DNA of 64,000 nucleotides from Acidisarcina sp963790505 (lineage in GTDB: Bacteria > Acidobacteriota > Terriglobia > Terriglobales > Acidobacteriaceae), in NCBI GenBank assembly GCA_963790505.1, contig CAWBOT010000002.1:682001-746000 (forward strand), in the 5' to 3' direction. A program made the position numbers and the translations under genes. The stretch's first letter is position 1, and every line of letters begins with the position of its first letter. Positions 8,329 through 16,065 of the stretch are shown piece by piece. Under the pieces are notes generated by a model. That model was not told where the DNA came from. It saw nothing but the letters and a program-made list of their open reading frames with translations, and did not search any database.

Positions 8329-8661
8329 TTACAGGAGAATCGAACTCATGGCGCAGACTGCAGCCAACAGCGTTGAAGAGCCGACGAGGTAGCTGTTGAT
8401 CTTCTCTAGCATCTTTTTCGCTTCTGGGTCAGTAATTGCCTGCGCTAGCTCCGCAATCTTCCGGCTAGCGAGGAACATGGCAAACCATCCTGCCGATCCA
8501 AACGAAACAGGAACCGCAAAGCCGGTTAAGGTTCTGTAGTGCCTGAACTGCATTATCGGCACGAGCGAAAAGATGAACGTCGTTGTCCAGAACCGCAGGG
8601 ATTTGTGCGGGAAACGAAGCTCATCTGTTGGATCGAGCGTCTTTAGTTCGTCACCTTGCAT
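8329..8661 (-). CDS. Small hypothetical membrane protein
   Basis: The protein has 110 residues. A charged N-terminus is followed by hydrophobic stretches around residues 27-38 (TTTFIFSLVPIM), 46-64 (TGFAVPVSFGSAGWFAMFLA) and 91-110 (LVGSSTLLAAVCAMSSILL). The region between has an amphipathic segment ITDPEAKKMLEKI. I do not recognise a family. It lies inside the direct-repeat-bounded segment, 15 bp after the next gene upstream on the same strand, so the two may be co-transcribed. Confidence 0.5.
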   Translation of the reverse strand: MQGDELKTLDPTDELRFPHKSLRFWTTTFIFSLVPIMQFRHYRTLTGFAVPVSFGSAGWFAMFLASRKIAELAQAITDPEAKKMLEKINSYLVGSSTLLAAVCAMSSILL

Positions 8662-8676
8662 TTAAATGCCCCATTC

Positions 8677-9015
8677 TTAGCAGTAGATGGCTTGCATTGT
8701 GATGGCGATCGCGGCCAATGGTGAGCCAAAATCCGGTTGGGCGAAAATCATCCATGCCCCTAGAGCTGCCATCCAATTCGCATCGGAGCAGTTGAAAACG
8801 GGGCCGCTGCAACCGAAATTGTTTGGATTGCTCATCGTAGGACCACAGTGGATTGGCGGGTTTGTCATTGCCGTCAGTCCCGACACCTGGGCAGCGCCCG
8901 AATAGGTCTGATTAATCATCCCGCCGATCACCGTCACTGAATTTGTCTCCGTGATCTTGCTTATGCCATCGCTCCGTTTGCGGGTTGCACCATCGCTCCG
9001 TACTGGGCTGCCCAA
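8677..9015 (-). CDS. Unrecognised small Gly/Ala-rich protein with four cysteines
   Basis: The frame opens at a TTG (9015) and gives up to 112 residues. The part from about residue 20 (SKITETNSVTVIGG) onward looks coding; the first residues, a repeat of RSDG, may not be. Four Cys lie at HCGP, GCSG, NCSD and the C-terminal IYC. A hydrophobic Trp/Ala-rich segment, ALGAWMIFAQPDFGSPLAAIA, precedes the end. SVTVIGG followed by a small-residue peptide loosely resembles a double-glycine leader, but this is weak. A second coding-like frame overlaps its 5' end, so a frameshifted longer gene is an alternative. Confidence 0.4.
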   Translation of the reverse strand: MGSPVRSDGATRKRSDGISKITETNSVTVIGGMINQTYSGAAQVSGLTAMTNPPIHCGPTMSNPNNFGCSGPVFNCSDANWMAALGAWMIFAQPDFGSPLAAIAITMQAIYC

Positions 9016-9155
9016 GCCGATGAATAGGCGCCAAGAATGTTCGAGTTAGTCGCGGTAGTGGTGCCGGGCGAAGACTTGGCTTGGCGACGTCCCTTTCCAA
9101 GTGAAGACTTGCCGAGACCAGGTAAGGCGACTGCGGATGCACCGAAAAGTGATTG
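8961..9155 (-). other. Coding-like frame without a start codon
   Basis: This is a 64-codon open stretch between TAG (9156-9158) and TAA (8961-8963) on the reverse strand. It contains GLGKSSLGKGRRQAKSSPG and ILGAYSSAWAAQYGAMVQP but has no ATG, GTG or TTG before its last third. Its composition matches the frame at 8677-9015, so the two may be one gene broken near 8965-8990. No function is seen. Confidence 0.3.
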
Positions 9156-9359
9156 CTATAGAATCGTGCGTCTATTCAGGTTCACTATAAGTTCCCTCGA
9201 CGTGGATTTTCTTAGCCGGCAACCTTCATGCCGCATGCAACAGTACAAGTCTCCTCGCCGATTGGCAAGTGGGCCTCTTGGACGGCGTGTAAAGCAGGTC
9301 TCATTATGTGTTCCCTACTGGTTATTCCCGGATCGAATTGTTCCCGCTAACCTCGAATC
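9016..9359. other. Interval with no confirmed gene
   Basis: Apart from the start-less frame above and the right 21-bp repeat at 9310-9330, I see no gene, RNA or clear terminator here. The last 30 bases must hold the translation start region of the gene at 9360. Confidence 0.4.
9310..9330. repeat. 21-bp direct repeat, right copy
   Basis: This is an exact copy of 8235-8255, lying 30 bp upstream of the ATG at 9360. Weak similarity continues for about 15 bases after both copies (aattc versus aattg, then cccg) but not before them. An insertion-associated duplication or two copies of a regulatory site are both possible. Confidence 0.8.
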
Positions 9360-9758
9360 ATGGCTACCTCCGCATCGACACTCCCCAAGCGCAAGCCCGC
9401 CGTAAAGCGGAAGAGCCGCAAGAAACAGTCTTCCGGATGGATTGCATGGTGGCCGGTGGTTTTGGGGATTGCGGTGACGCCGTTTGCGGTCAAGGCGGCA
9501 ACGTTGATGGCGCTGACCGGCCCCGATGGCCTGCGGGTGCTTTATCCGTGGATGCTGCTTCCCAAGCTGCACTTGCTGGGGCTGTCGGACTCGGTGGGTG
9601 ACGCGATCTCGCAGGCGATGATGTATCTGCAGTTCCCTCTCTATGGGCTCTTTGCGGTGATGGTCCATCGCTGGAAGGGCGCGGGTGCGGCGGTGCTGCA
9701 ATTGACGCTTTTGCACCTGTTGGCGGTAGGATTGTTGTTCGTAGCGGGACGCGGATAG
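9360..9758 (+). CDS. Hypothetical membrane protein
   Basis: The protein has 132 residues. A strongly basic N-terminus (KRKPAVKRKSRKK) is followed by hydrophobic segments around 28-55, 80-103 and 108-128, which predicts three helices with the N-terminus in the cytoplasm. I do not recognise a family. It lies 33 bp upstream of the HMG-CoA lyase gene on the same strand and is probably co-transcribed with it. Confidence 0.6.
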   Translation: MATSASTLPKRKPAVKRKSRKKQSSGWIAWWPVVLGIAVTPFAVKAATLMALTGPDGLRVLYPWMLLPKLHLLGLSDSVGDAISQAMMYLQFPLYGLFAVMVHRWKGAGAAVLQLTLLHLLAVGLLFVAGRG

Positions 9759-9791
9759 CACCCACCGGTCCTGCTGCGGCATCGAAAGGCC

Positions 9792-10691
9792 ATGAGCACG
9801 ACCGCAATATCTCCGTTCAAGTTGATTGAGTGTCCCCGTGACGCGTGGCAGGGTCTTCCCAAGACCATCCCCGCCGAGGTGAAGGCCGACTACCTGCGGC
9901 TGCTAATCGCCGCGGGTTTCAAACACATTGACGCGGTGTCGTTTGTTTCCACCGCGGCCATCCCACAGATGGCGGACTCCGAACAGGTGCTGAAATATCT
10001 GGATGCGGCGATTCCCGACATGCCGGGCGACGTGGAGATTATTGGGGTCGTGGTGAATGAAAAGGGAGCTGAACGGGCGATCGAGACCGGGGCTGTCCAC
10101 ACGCTGGGATTTCCTTATTCGATCTCGCCAGAGTTTTTGAAGCGCAACCAGCGCCAGACCCCGGAAGAATCTCTGGACACGCTGGAAGCGATCGGGCGGC
10201 TCGCTTTTCAGGCCGGCCTAGGCATCGTTGCCTACGTTTCGATGGCCTTCGGCAATCCGTACGGCGACCCCTACGACCGCGATGAGGTCGTGGCGGCGTG
10301 CGATCTGCTTGCGGATATGGGGATCACACAGATCTCCCTTGCCGACACGGTCGGGCTGGCGACGACGAGGCTGATCGAGGAGCTGGCCAGCGATGTGCTC
10401 GCTGTGCATGACGGCATCGAGATCGGGGTGCATCTGCATGCCCGACCAAATGATGTTGCGCTCAAGATAGCGGCGGCGTATCGTGCGGGCATAAGGCGGA
10501 TGGATATGGCCGTTGGCGGCCTGGGCGGCTGTCCATTGGCGCAGGATGCGCTGGTCGGCAATCTTGCTACGGAAGAGGCGGTTGCTGAACTGGCGAGGCT
10601 GGGCGCCCAATTGCCGGTATTGACTCCGCTGGATGGAATTGTCAGCGCAAGCCACGCCATCGCGACCCAGTATGGCGCCGTCATTCAGTAG
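9792..10691 (+). CDS. Hydroxymethylglutaryl-CoA lyase family protein
   Basis: This is a 299-residue HMGL-like TIM barrel. HMG-CoA lyase splits HMG-CoA into acetoacetate and acetyl-CoA as the last step of leucine degradation. The N-terminal PRD motif, which carries the catalytic Arg/Asp pair, reads ECPRDAWQG. The metal-binding His pair is in GVHLHARPND. The loop Cys is in GGLGGCPLAQ, followed by GNLATEE. The segment after the His pair (ARPND) differs from the usual HDTYGQ type, so a relative acting on another 3-hydroxy-3-methylacyl-CoA is possible. The gene stands 41 bp before the enoyl-CoA hydratase gene. Confidence 0.8.
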   Translation: MSTTAISPFKLIECPRDAWQGLPKTIPAEVKADYLRLLIAAGFKHIDAVSFVSTAAIPQMADSEQVLKYLDAAIPDMPGDVEIIGVVVNEKGAERAIETGAVHTLGFPYSISPEFLKRNQRQTPEESLDTLEAIGRLAFQAGLGIVAYVSMAFGNPYGDPYDRDEVVAACDLLADMGITQISLADTVGLATTRLIEELASDVLAVHDGIEIGVHLHARPNDVALKIAAAYRAGIRRMDMAVGGLGGCPLAQDALVGNLATEEAVAELARLGAQLPVLTPLDGIVSASHAIATQYGAVIQ

Positions 10692-10732
10692 CAGTAAGAA
10701 ACGCAGGGAGATTTAATTGCGAGAAGGGGACC

Positions 10733-11551
10733 ATGGGCCACTACACGACAATCCAAATTTGCGATGACAGCAATGTTCGTACCATCAAGTTGAACCGCCC
10801 CGAGAGGCGCAACGCGCTGAATTCCACAATGATCGCCGAGCTGATTACGGCGCTCGAGCACTCGGCCGATGGGCCATGCGGAGCGATCATTCTGACTGGG
10901 GCGGGAAAGTGTTTCTGCGCAGGCCTCGACCTCGAAGAACTGCAAAAAATGGAGGCTCGCACCATCGAGGAGCACCATGCAGATGCCGAGCAGTTCGCCA
11001 GACTGATGCGCCTGCTCTACGACTTTCCGAAGCCGACGATTGCCGCCGTCAACGGTGCAGCGATCGCCGGGGGCACTGGGCTGGCGACAGTCTGCGATTT
11101 CACTTACGCTTCACAGGACGCCACCTTCGGCTACACCGAAGTAAAGATCGGCTTCGTGCCAGCGATCGTCTCTTCGTTTCTGCTCCGCCAGGTGGGCGAG
11201 AAGCAGGCCCGCGATTTGCTGCTCTCGGGCCGGATCTTCGACACCAAGGAAGCGCTGAGTCTGGGGTTGATCACCAGGATCATCGTCCACCCGCAAATCC
11301 TGCTGCGCGAGGCATTCAACATGGGGCTCTGCCTGCTGAAGAACAGCCCCGAATCCATGCGCTGGACCAAGGGGCTGCTGAGCGAGCACGTCCGCGACGT
11401 CCTGGATCGCGAGCTCGCCGAGTCAGCTCTATGGAACGCGCGGGCGAAGCAGAATGATGATTTCCGCGAGGGTATTCATGCGTTTCTGGAAAAGCGCCCG
11501 CCGGAATGGCCTTCGCTCCACAAGAAGACCTCGCGCTTCCAGCCGGTCTAA
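10733..11551 (+). CDS. Enoyl-CoA hydratase/isomerase family protein
   Basis: This is a 272-residue crotonase-fold enzyme. CoA/oxyanion motifs are GAGKCFCAGLDLEEL and NGAAIAGGTGLATVCDF. The second catalytic Glu is present in GYTEVKIGFVPA. The position of the first catalytic Glu (GG.E in true hydratases) is Thr in AGGTGLA, so simple hydratase activity is not certain. By context (HMG-CoA lyase upstream, MCC-type carboxylase nearby) it could be the methylglutaconyl-CoA hydratase of leucine degradation. AGAAGGGGA precedes ATG 10733. Confidence 0.8.
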   Translation: MGHYTTIQICDDSNVRTIKLNRPERRNALNSTMIAELITALEHSADGPCGAIILTGAGKCFCAGLDLEELQKMEARTIEEHHADAEQFARLMRLLYDFPKPTIAAVNGAAIAGGTGLATVCDFTYASQDATFGYTEVKIGFVPAIVSSFLLRQVGEKQARDLLLSGRIFDTKEALSLGLITRIIVHPQILLREAFNMGLCLLKNSPESMRWTKGLLSEHVRDVLDRELAESALWNARAKQNDDFREGIHAFLEKRPPEWPSLHKKTSRFQPV

Positions 11552-11571
11552 CACTCCTCAGCGGCGGCTGA

Positions 11572-12207
11572 TCAATAGCCTATTGTGAAGCGCTTGCCGA
11601 TGTTCTTAGGCGTCTCCAGCTCGTCGACCAGGGCGATGGCATAGTCTTCGGCGGAGATGCGGCTGACGCCGGTCTCATCGGTGATTAGATCGTCCTCACC
11701 CAGGCGGAATTTTCCAGTGCGCTCTCCCGGCTGGATAAAGGCGGCTGGGCTGAAGGAGGTCCAATCGAGGCCGGAGTGGCGCAGAATTTCCTTGGCGTCG
11801 CGATGGGCGACGGCAATGCCCATCCATTCCGCCGGCAAGTGGCCAGAGTCGATCAGCGTTACGCCCGGGGCGACCACGAGAGAGCCGGCGCCCCCGACCA
11901 TGATGACTCTGCGGACCCCAGCCGTTTTCATGCCGGCGATCAGCGCATGGGTGGCATCGAGAAGCCTTCCGACGCCGGCCGCGTCGTTGTTGGGAGAGTA
12001 GGAATTGATCACGGCATCGGCGCCTTTGACTTTGCGCGCAACGTCTTCGACATCGAGTAGGTCGCCGCTCACCGGTGTGACATTTGCTTCAGTGGGGACG
12101 GCAGAGATATTGCGGGCGACTGCGGTGACGCGATGTCCGCGAGAGACTAATTCCTTGAGGATCCGGCTACCGATGACGCCGGTTGCGCCGTAGAGAACTA
12201 CATTCAT
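11572..12207 (-). CDS. NAD(P)H-binding (NmrA/SDR-a type) oxidoreductase-like protein
   Basis: This is a 211-residue atypical short-chain dehydrogenase. The Rossmann glycine motif is at the very N-terminus (VVLYGATGVIGSRI), followed by GDLLDVED and a VIMVGGAGSL strand. The Tyr-x-x-x-Lys pair of classical enzymes is absent, as in the NmrA/YwnB-like group. It is probably cytosolic and binds NAD(P). The substrate is unknown. It is convergent with the hydratase gene and divergent from the aldo/keto reductase. Confidence 0.8.
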   Translation of the reverse strand: MNVVLYGATGVIGSRILKELVSRGHRVTAVARNISAVPTEANVTPVSGDLLDVEDVARKVKGADAVINSYSPNNDAAGVGRLLDATHALIAGMKTAGVRRVIMVGGAGSLVVAPGVTLIDSGHLPAEWMGIAVAHRDAKEILRHSGLDWTSFSPAAFIQPGERTGKFRLGEDDLITDETGVSRISAEDYAIALVDELETPKNIGKRFTIGY

Positions 12208-12352
12208 TCGATCGGCTCCTGACTTCAGCTGCTTTGGATGATGGACGGCGCGTAGCGATTCCGGAACGGAAGAGAAATTTCGCGGCTTTTAAGTTTCTCG
12301 AAACCGACTTCAGTGGAACTTAGGGCCAGACCGGTGCATCTATACTTCCGCT

Positions 12353-13339
12353 ATGACCAGCACAAATCTTAGCGGGACTTCTCTGCCAACTCGGCCCCTG
12401 GGCAATTCCGACTTGAACCTGACTCGCGTAGGCTTCGGCGCGTGGGCGATCGGAGGCGGCGATTGGGAGTTTTCCTGGGGGCCGCAGGATGACGCCGACT
12501 CCATCAACACCATCGAGCGGGCAGTGGATCTCGGAATCAACTGGATTGACACTGCGGCGATCTATGGCTTGGGACACTCCGAAGAGGTCGTCGCCAAGGC
12601 GCTAAAGCATATCGCGAACAAGCCGTACATTTTCACCAAGTGCTCGATGCGCTGGAGTGAGGACCGCAAGATCTATCGCAGCCTGAAGGCCAGTTCGATC
12701 CAGGAAGAGATCGAGGCCTCGCTGGGGCGGTTGCAGGTGGACACCATCGACCTCTACCAGATCCACTGGCCTAACCCCGAAGACGAGATCGAGGAAGGGT
12801 GGGAAGCGCTGGCGCGTCTTCAGGAGCAAGGGAAGGTGCGGTATATCGGGGTCTCCAACTTCAACGTGGCGCAGATCAAGCGCGCGGAAAAAATCGCCCC
12901 GGTCACTTCTCTGCAGCCGCCGTATTCTCTTTTGAACCGCAATGTTGAAGCGGAGATACTTCCCTATTGCCAGGAGCGGAATATAGGGGTGATCAACTAT
13001 TCGCCGATGGTTTCAGGGCTGCTGACCGGCAAGATGACGGCGGAGCGCATCGAGGGTCTGCCGGCGGACGACTGGCGCAAACGCAGTCCCAACTTCAAAG
13101 AGCCAAAGCTCTCCCGCAACCTGAAGCTGGTGGAGTTGCTGAAGGAGATTGGCGACGCGCGGGGAGTAGAGGCGGGGGTGGTTGCGACTGCCTGGACCCT
13201 TGCCGATCCTGCGATCACTGGTGCCATTGTGGGCGCCCGGCGGCCGGAGCAGATCGACGGGACGATTGCGGCTGCCACATTCGTCTTAGAACCGGAGGAG
13301 TTCTCGAGAATTGGAGCGTTCTTGGCGGACAACCCTTAG
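12353..13339 (+). CDS. Aldo/keto reductase
   Basis: This is a 328-residue (beta/alpha)8 NADPH-dependent reductase. The catalytic tetrad is visible: Asp and Tyr in INWIDTAAIYGLGHSEE, Lys in YIFTKCSMRW and His in LYQIHWPNP. The C-terminal nucleotide-binding segment GAIVGARRPEQI is also present. The closest general type is the bacterial YajO/IolS group. It is monocistronic and followed by a clear terminator at 13417. Confidence 0.9.
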   Translation: MTSTNLSGTSLPTRPLGNSDLNLTRVGFGAWAIGGGDWEFSWGPQDDADSINTIERAVDLGINWIDTAAIYGLGHSEEVVAKALKHIANKPYIFTKCSMRWSEDRKIYRSLKASSIQEEIEASLGRLQVDTIDLYQIHWPNPEDEIEEGWEALARLQEQGKVRYIGVSNFNVAQIKRAEKIAPVTSLQPPYSLLNRNVEAEILPYCQERNIGVINYSPMVSGLLTGKMTAERIEGLPADDWRKRSPNFKEPKLSRNLKLVELLKEIGDARGVEAGVVATAWTLADPAITGAIVGARRPEQIDGTIAAATFVLEPEEFSRIGAFLADNP

Positions 13340-13416
13340 AAGGCACTCTTCATCGCATAGATATGAAGTGCCAAAGATTGTAAAGACAACAAAACAAGCA
13401 CTTTAGATCCGCACAT

Positions 13417-13442
13417 GGGACGCCTCTAGCGTCCCTTTTTTT
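13417..13442 (+). terminator. Rho-independent terminator
   Basis: The 7-bp perfect stem GGGACGC/GCGTCCC has a 5-base loop (ctcta) and is followed directly by seven T. It ends transcription of the aldo/keto reductase gene 75 bp upstream. Confidence 0.9.
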
Positions 13443-13493
13443 CCAACGGCACTGAGCATGGGAGCGGAAGCAAAGTCGCAAACGTCAGCCGAA

Positions 13494-14018
13494 TTACATT
13501 GCGTCAAGAAACTTCGGGAAGAGGATCGCCGAGTAATCCTGGAAAACGGCGGTCATGCGAGCCAGCAAGGCAGCATAGGATTGAGTGGCGCGGTGAGCGC
13601 TGACCCGCGCCGCCACCGAGGAGCTTGAAAAGACGTGCTGCGCCAGCGCCATCAATACGCACATCCGTATCTGAAAGGCATCTGTACGGATAGAGGCAAG
13701 AACCTCTTCGGGCACCTGCTCCCCGTTGCCATGTTCGGCGGCATAGTCGGCCAGTTGCACCAGCACTTGAGCGTTGGAGTACATGGCCCAAAGCCCCTTT
13801 GCTCCGGAGATCTTCTCCCAGACATTTTCGGGCGTCGCCGTCACCCGATCACTATAGAGATAGCGTTCAGTGACGTTTTCGTATCCCCAGTCGTTTGGGC
13901 GCAGCCTCAAGACGATCTCGTCCCATGACTCGGAGCGGCGCTTCGACTGACGCTTCCGCCAATAGCCCGCGTAGGCGAGCAAGAGAGCGGTCAGCAATAC
14001 TTGGGCAAGCGGAAACAT
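13494..14018 (-). CDS. Conserved hypothetical protein with one N-terminal membrane helix
   Basis: The protein has 174 residues. Residues 3-18 (PLAQVLLTALLLAYAG) form a membrane anchor, followed by a basic KRQSKRR stretch and a mostly helical domain (WEKISGAKGLWAMYSNAQVLVQLADYA). No family is recognised. It lies 12 bp after the membrane-protein gene at 14031 on the same strand, so the two form an operon. Confidence 0.6.
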   Translation of the reverse strand: MFPLAQVLLTALLLAYAGYWRKRQSKRRSESWDEIVLRLRPNDWGYENVTERYLYSDRVTATPENVWEKISGAKGLWAMYSNAQVLVQLADYAAEHGNGEQVPEEVLASIRTDAFQIRMCVLMALAQHVFSSSSVAARVSAHRATQSYAALLARMTAVFQDYSAILFPKFLDAM

Positions 14019-14030
14019 AATAGTTTGATG

Positions 14031-14813
14031 TTACTTTCGGTACCAGCGCGCCGATGCGGCTCGGTTGCCAGGGGAGACTTCAGATAGTGATATCAGAAAA
14101 CTCGCCATTTTGGGACTAAATTCTCTCCGTGGAGCTTCTTTTCTTGCTAGGGCGTAACCCCAGTAACCCAGAGCCATACACCAGCCGACGGTACGGAACT
14201 GTTCCTCGGCATGGTACAGAGAGTCGTTGGCCACCCCGGTGAAGTGGTGCACCAGCTGAACCAGCAGCACAACAATAGAATAGCCGAGAAAGCCGGTCGC
14301 AATCTGCAGAACATGGTTTCCCCATCCGACACCCAGCACCTGGGAGAAACTGGCAATAGCAGCAAAAATTGCCAACCGCAGGATGGCAACCGCGAAGTGG
14401 ACATGGACGAAATACTGGGACCAGCGATCGACGTCGGCGGGCGCCGAGTGCGCGGAGAGCACGAGCGCGCCGACGGTCGCGAGTGCCAGCATCGCCGCAA
14501 AGATGTAAATCGAGAGCCGGGGGAGCGACCGCCGTACCGGGTTGAGCACGTTTCGGGCGACCTCAACCAGGACTCCGATCTCGAGCAGAAACTCCGGAAC
14601 GTTGTCGGCAAAGTAGGCCAAGAAATATGCCCTGTCTGACAGATGCCGAAGGAAGAGGACGTACCCAATGTCTGATACCGAGCAAAAGATCAGGTAGGCG
14701 AAAAATATCGGAAACGTGCGGTAGAGTCCTCGACGCACGAGCACCGCGAGTATCAACAGCTGTCCGGCCACGCTTAGCGCCCAGAGGGCCGCGTCCATTG
14801 GGGTCAGGTCCAT
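14031..14813 (-). CDS. Hypothetical polytopic membrane protein
   Basis: The protein is about 260 residues with roughly seven hydrophobic segments; the first is ALWALSVAGQLLILAVLV and the last VGWCMALGYWGYALA. ATG 14813 is preferred to the GTG at 14825 because GGTGGAG lies 6 bases before it. No catalytic motif or known family is seen. It is the upstream partner of the gene ending at 13494. Confidence 0.65.
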   Translation of the reverse strand: MDLTPMDAALWALSVAGQLLILAVLVRRGLYRTFPIFFAYLIFCSVSDIGYVLFLRHLSDRAYFLAYFADNVPEFLLEIGVLVEVARNVLNPVRRSLPRLSIYIFAAMLALATVGALVLSAHSAPADVDRWSQYFVHVHFAVAILRLAIFAAIASFSQVLGVGWGNHVLQIATGFLGYSIVVLLVQLVHHFTGVANDSLYHAEEQFRTVGWCMALGYWGYALARKEAPRREFSPKMASFLISLSEVSPGNRAASARWYRK

Positions 14814-14970
14814 CGCTCGCTCCACCTAGCGTCCGGCGCGCGGAACAGCAGTCACCCGCTCTCCCATAGAATACACGGCCCTCGGGCCGGGTCTCTTGTC
14901 CATTCATCCGCCCGACGAATAAAGGCGGCCGTGAAGCGACCGGCTATCGCCGGGTTTTGCCGACCTTAAC

Positions 14971-15615
14971 TTACCCGATGGTCAGGCTGCCGGAACCAGT
15001 CTTAGTCAGCTTGGGCGCAGGCATACCGGGGCTGGCATCGGCGATGGTCAGGCTGCCGGAACCAGTCTTAGTCAGCTTGGGCGCAGGCATGCCGGGGCTG
15101 GCATCAGCGATGGTCAGGCTGCCGGAACCAGTCTTAGTCAGCTTGGGCGCAGGCATACCGGGGCTGGCATCGGCGATGGTCAGGCTGCCGGAACCAGTCT
15201 TGGTCAGCTTGGGCGCAGGCATACCGGGGCTGGCATCAGCGATGGTCAGGCTGCCGGAACCAGTCTTGGTCAGCTTGGGCGCAGGCATACCGGGGCTGGC
15301 ATCGGCGATGGTCAGGCTGCCGGAACCAGTCTTAGTCAGCTTGGGCGCAGGCATACCGGGGCTGGCATCGGCGATGGTCAGGCTGCCGGAACCAGTCTTG
15401 GTCAGCTTGGGCGCAGGCATACCGGGGCTGGCATCGGCGATGGTCAGGCTGCCGGAACCAGTCTTGGTCAGCTTGGGCGCAGGCATGCCGGGGCTGGCGG
15501 TTTGCAGTGGCGCGGTCGGATTGGAAGTCGATCCGTAAACCGACGAAGTGACGCCAGCTATGGTAAGAGCCAGAAGAACAGCGAGGACGTTGTTACGAAG
15601 CACGTTGCGAGTCAT
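14971..15615 (-). CDS. Secreted protein of eight identical 22-residue repeats
   Basis: The precursor is 214 residues from ATG 15615, which is chosen because AGGAG lies 6 bases before it; an ATG at 15621 abuts the AGGAG and is too close. Residues 1-28 are a signal peptide (basic MTRNVLRN, then a Leu/Ala core, VTSSVYG). After a short STSNPTAPLQT linker the whole mature protein is eight tandem units. Each starts ASPGMPAPKLTKTGSG and ends SLTIAD; the last ends SLTIG. All differences between units at DNA level are synonymous. The opposite strand is also open because the unit is 66 bp, but it has no signal peptide or start signal. No family is recognised. Confidence 0.75.
   Translation of the reverse strand: MTRNVLRNNVLAVLLALTIAGVTSSVYGSTSNPTAPLQTASPGMPAPKLTKTGSGSLTIADASPGMPAPKLTKTGSGSLTIADASPGMPAPKLTKTGSGSLTIADASPGMPAPKLTKTGSGSLTIADASPGMPAPKLTKTGSGSLTIADASPGMPAPKLTKTGSGSLTIADASPGMPAPKLTKTGSGSLTIADASPGMPAPKLTKTGSGSLTIG
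14974..15498. repeat. 66-bp coding tandem repeat, 8 copies
   Basis: There are seven full 66-bp units and one 63-bp unit, head to tail. The only variants seen are silent third-position changes (catacc/catgcc, tcggcg/tcagcg, cttagtc/cttggtc) spread in a mosaic. This suggests recent amplification or gene conversion. Confidence 0.95.
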
Positions 15616-16065
15616 GATCATCTCCTGAAAGGTAAAGTTAAGTGGTATCTAAATGTTGACGTCAGCTTGACGCGGCAGAGCAGTTATTCCAGGAATTTCG
15701 GAGTTCCGATTACCCTCCGATCATCCAAATTGGGAATGCTAAAGCAGTGGGAAAGGCCGGACCGCAGCGCTTCGCGCAGGCGGTGCTGCCTCAATGGTTG
15801 AAGCAAAGGTCGTTTCTCGCAGGTCAATATCGTCCGGTCGCGAGTGCTTGCAGTTCAAAAAGCCTCAACCCTCTCGGGAATAAGTTGATCAGATCAAACA
15901 AGTATCTGGAGGTAGTTTCACCTACTTCTGGTCAATTCAATACAGTTTTTTGATATAGGTACCCTTCGGAACTAACTTTCTTCCTGGCGGGGGAAAACCG
16001 TTTGGGTGTCCTTATCTCTGCCTCTTGAGGCAAAGGATTGAGGTAAGCTTCTGCTTGGAGGCCAT
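15616..16065. other. 450-bp divergent intergenic region
   Basis: It separates the repeat-protein gene (leftward) and the ATP-grasp-like gene (rightward). It is AT-richer than its neighbours. Visible elements are an 8-bp palindrome TGACGTCA (15657-15664) followed by a second TTGACG, and a TGCCTC/GAGGCA inverted repeat (16019-16032) just before the GTG start. No RNA gene or ORF is convincing; promoters for both genes must lie here. Confidence 0.45.

Noticed and set aside
8126..8392. 88-codon + strand frame
   Set aside because: It overlaps the antitoxin relic and the 110-residue gene on the other strand, and its sequence has no conserved look.
14974..15498. CRISPR-like array
   Set aside because: Units are contiguous 66-mers with no spacers and code for protein.
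14957..15538. Open frame on the + strand through the 66-bp repeats
   Set aside because: The repeat unit is a multiple of three, so several frames stay open. Only the reverse strand has a signal peptide and a ribosome site.
15502..15953. Short + strand frames in the region upstream of the ATP-grasp-like gene
   Set aside because: They run over the signal-peptide end of the repeat gene and AT-rich leader DNA. No start signals or conserved residues are visible.
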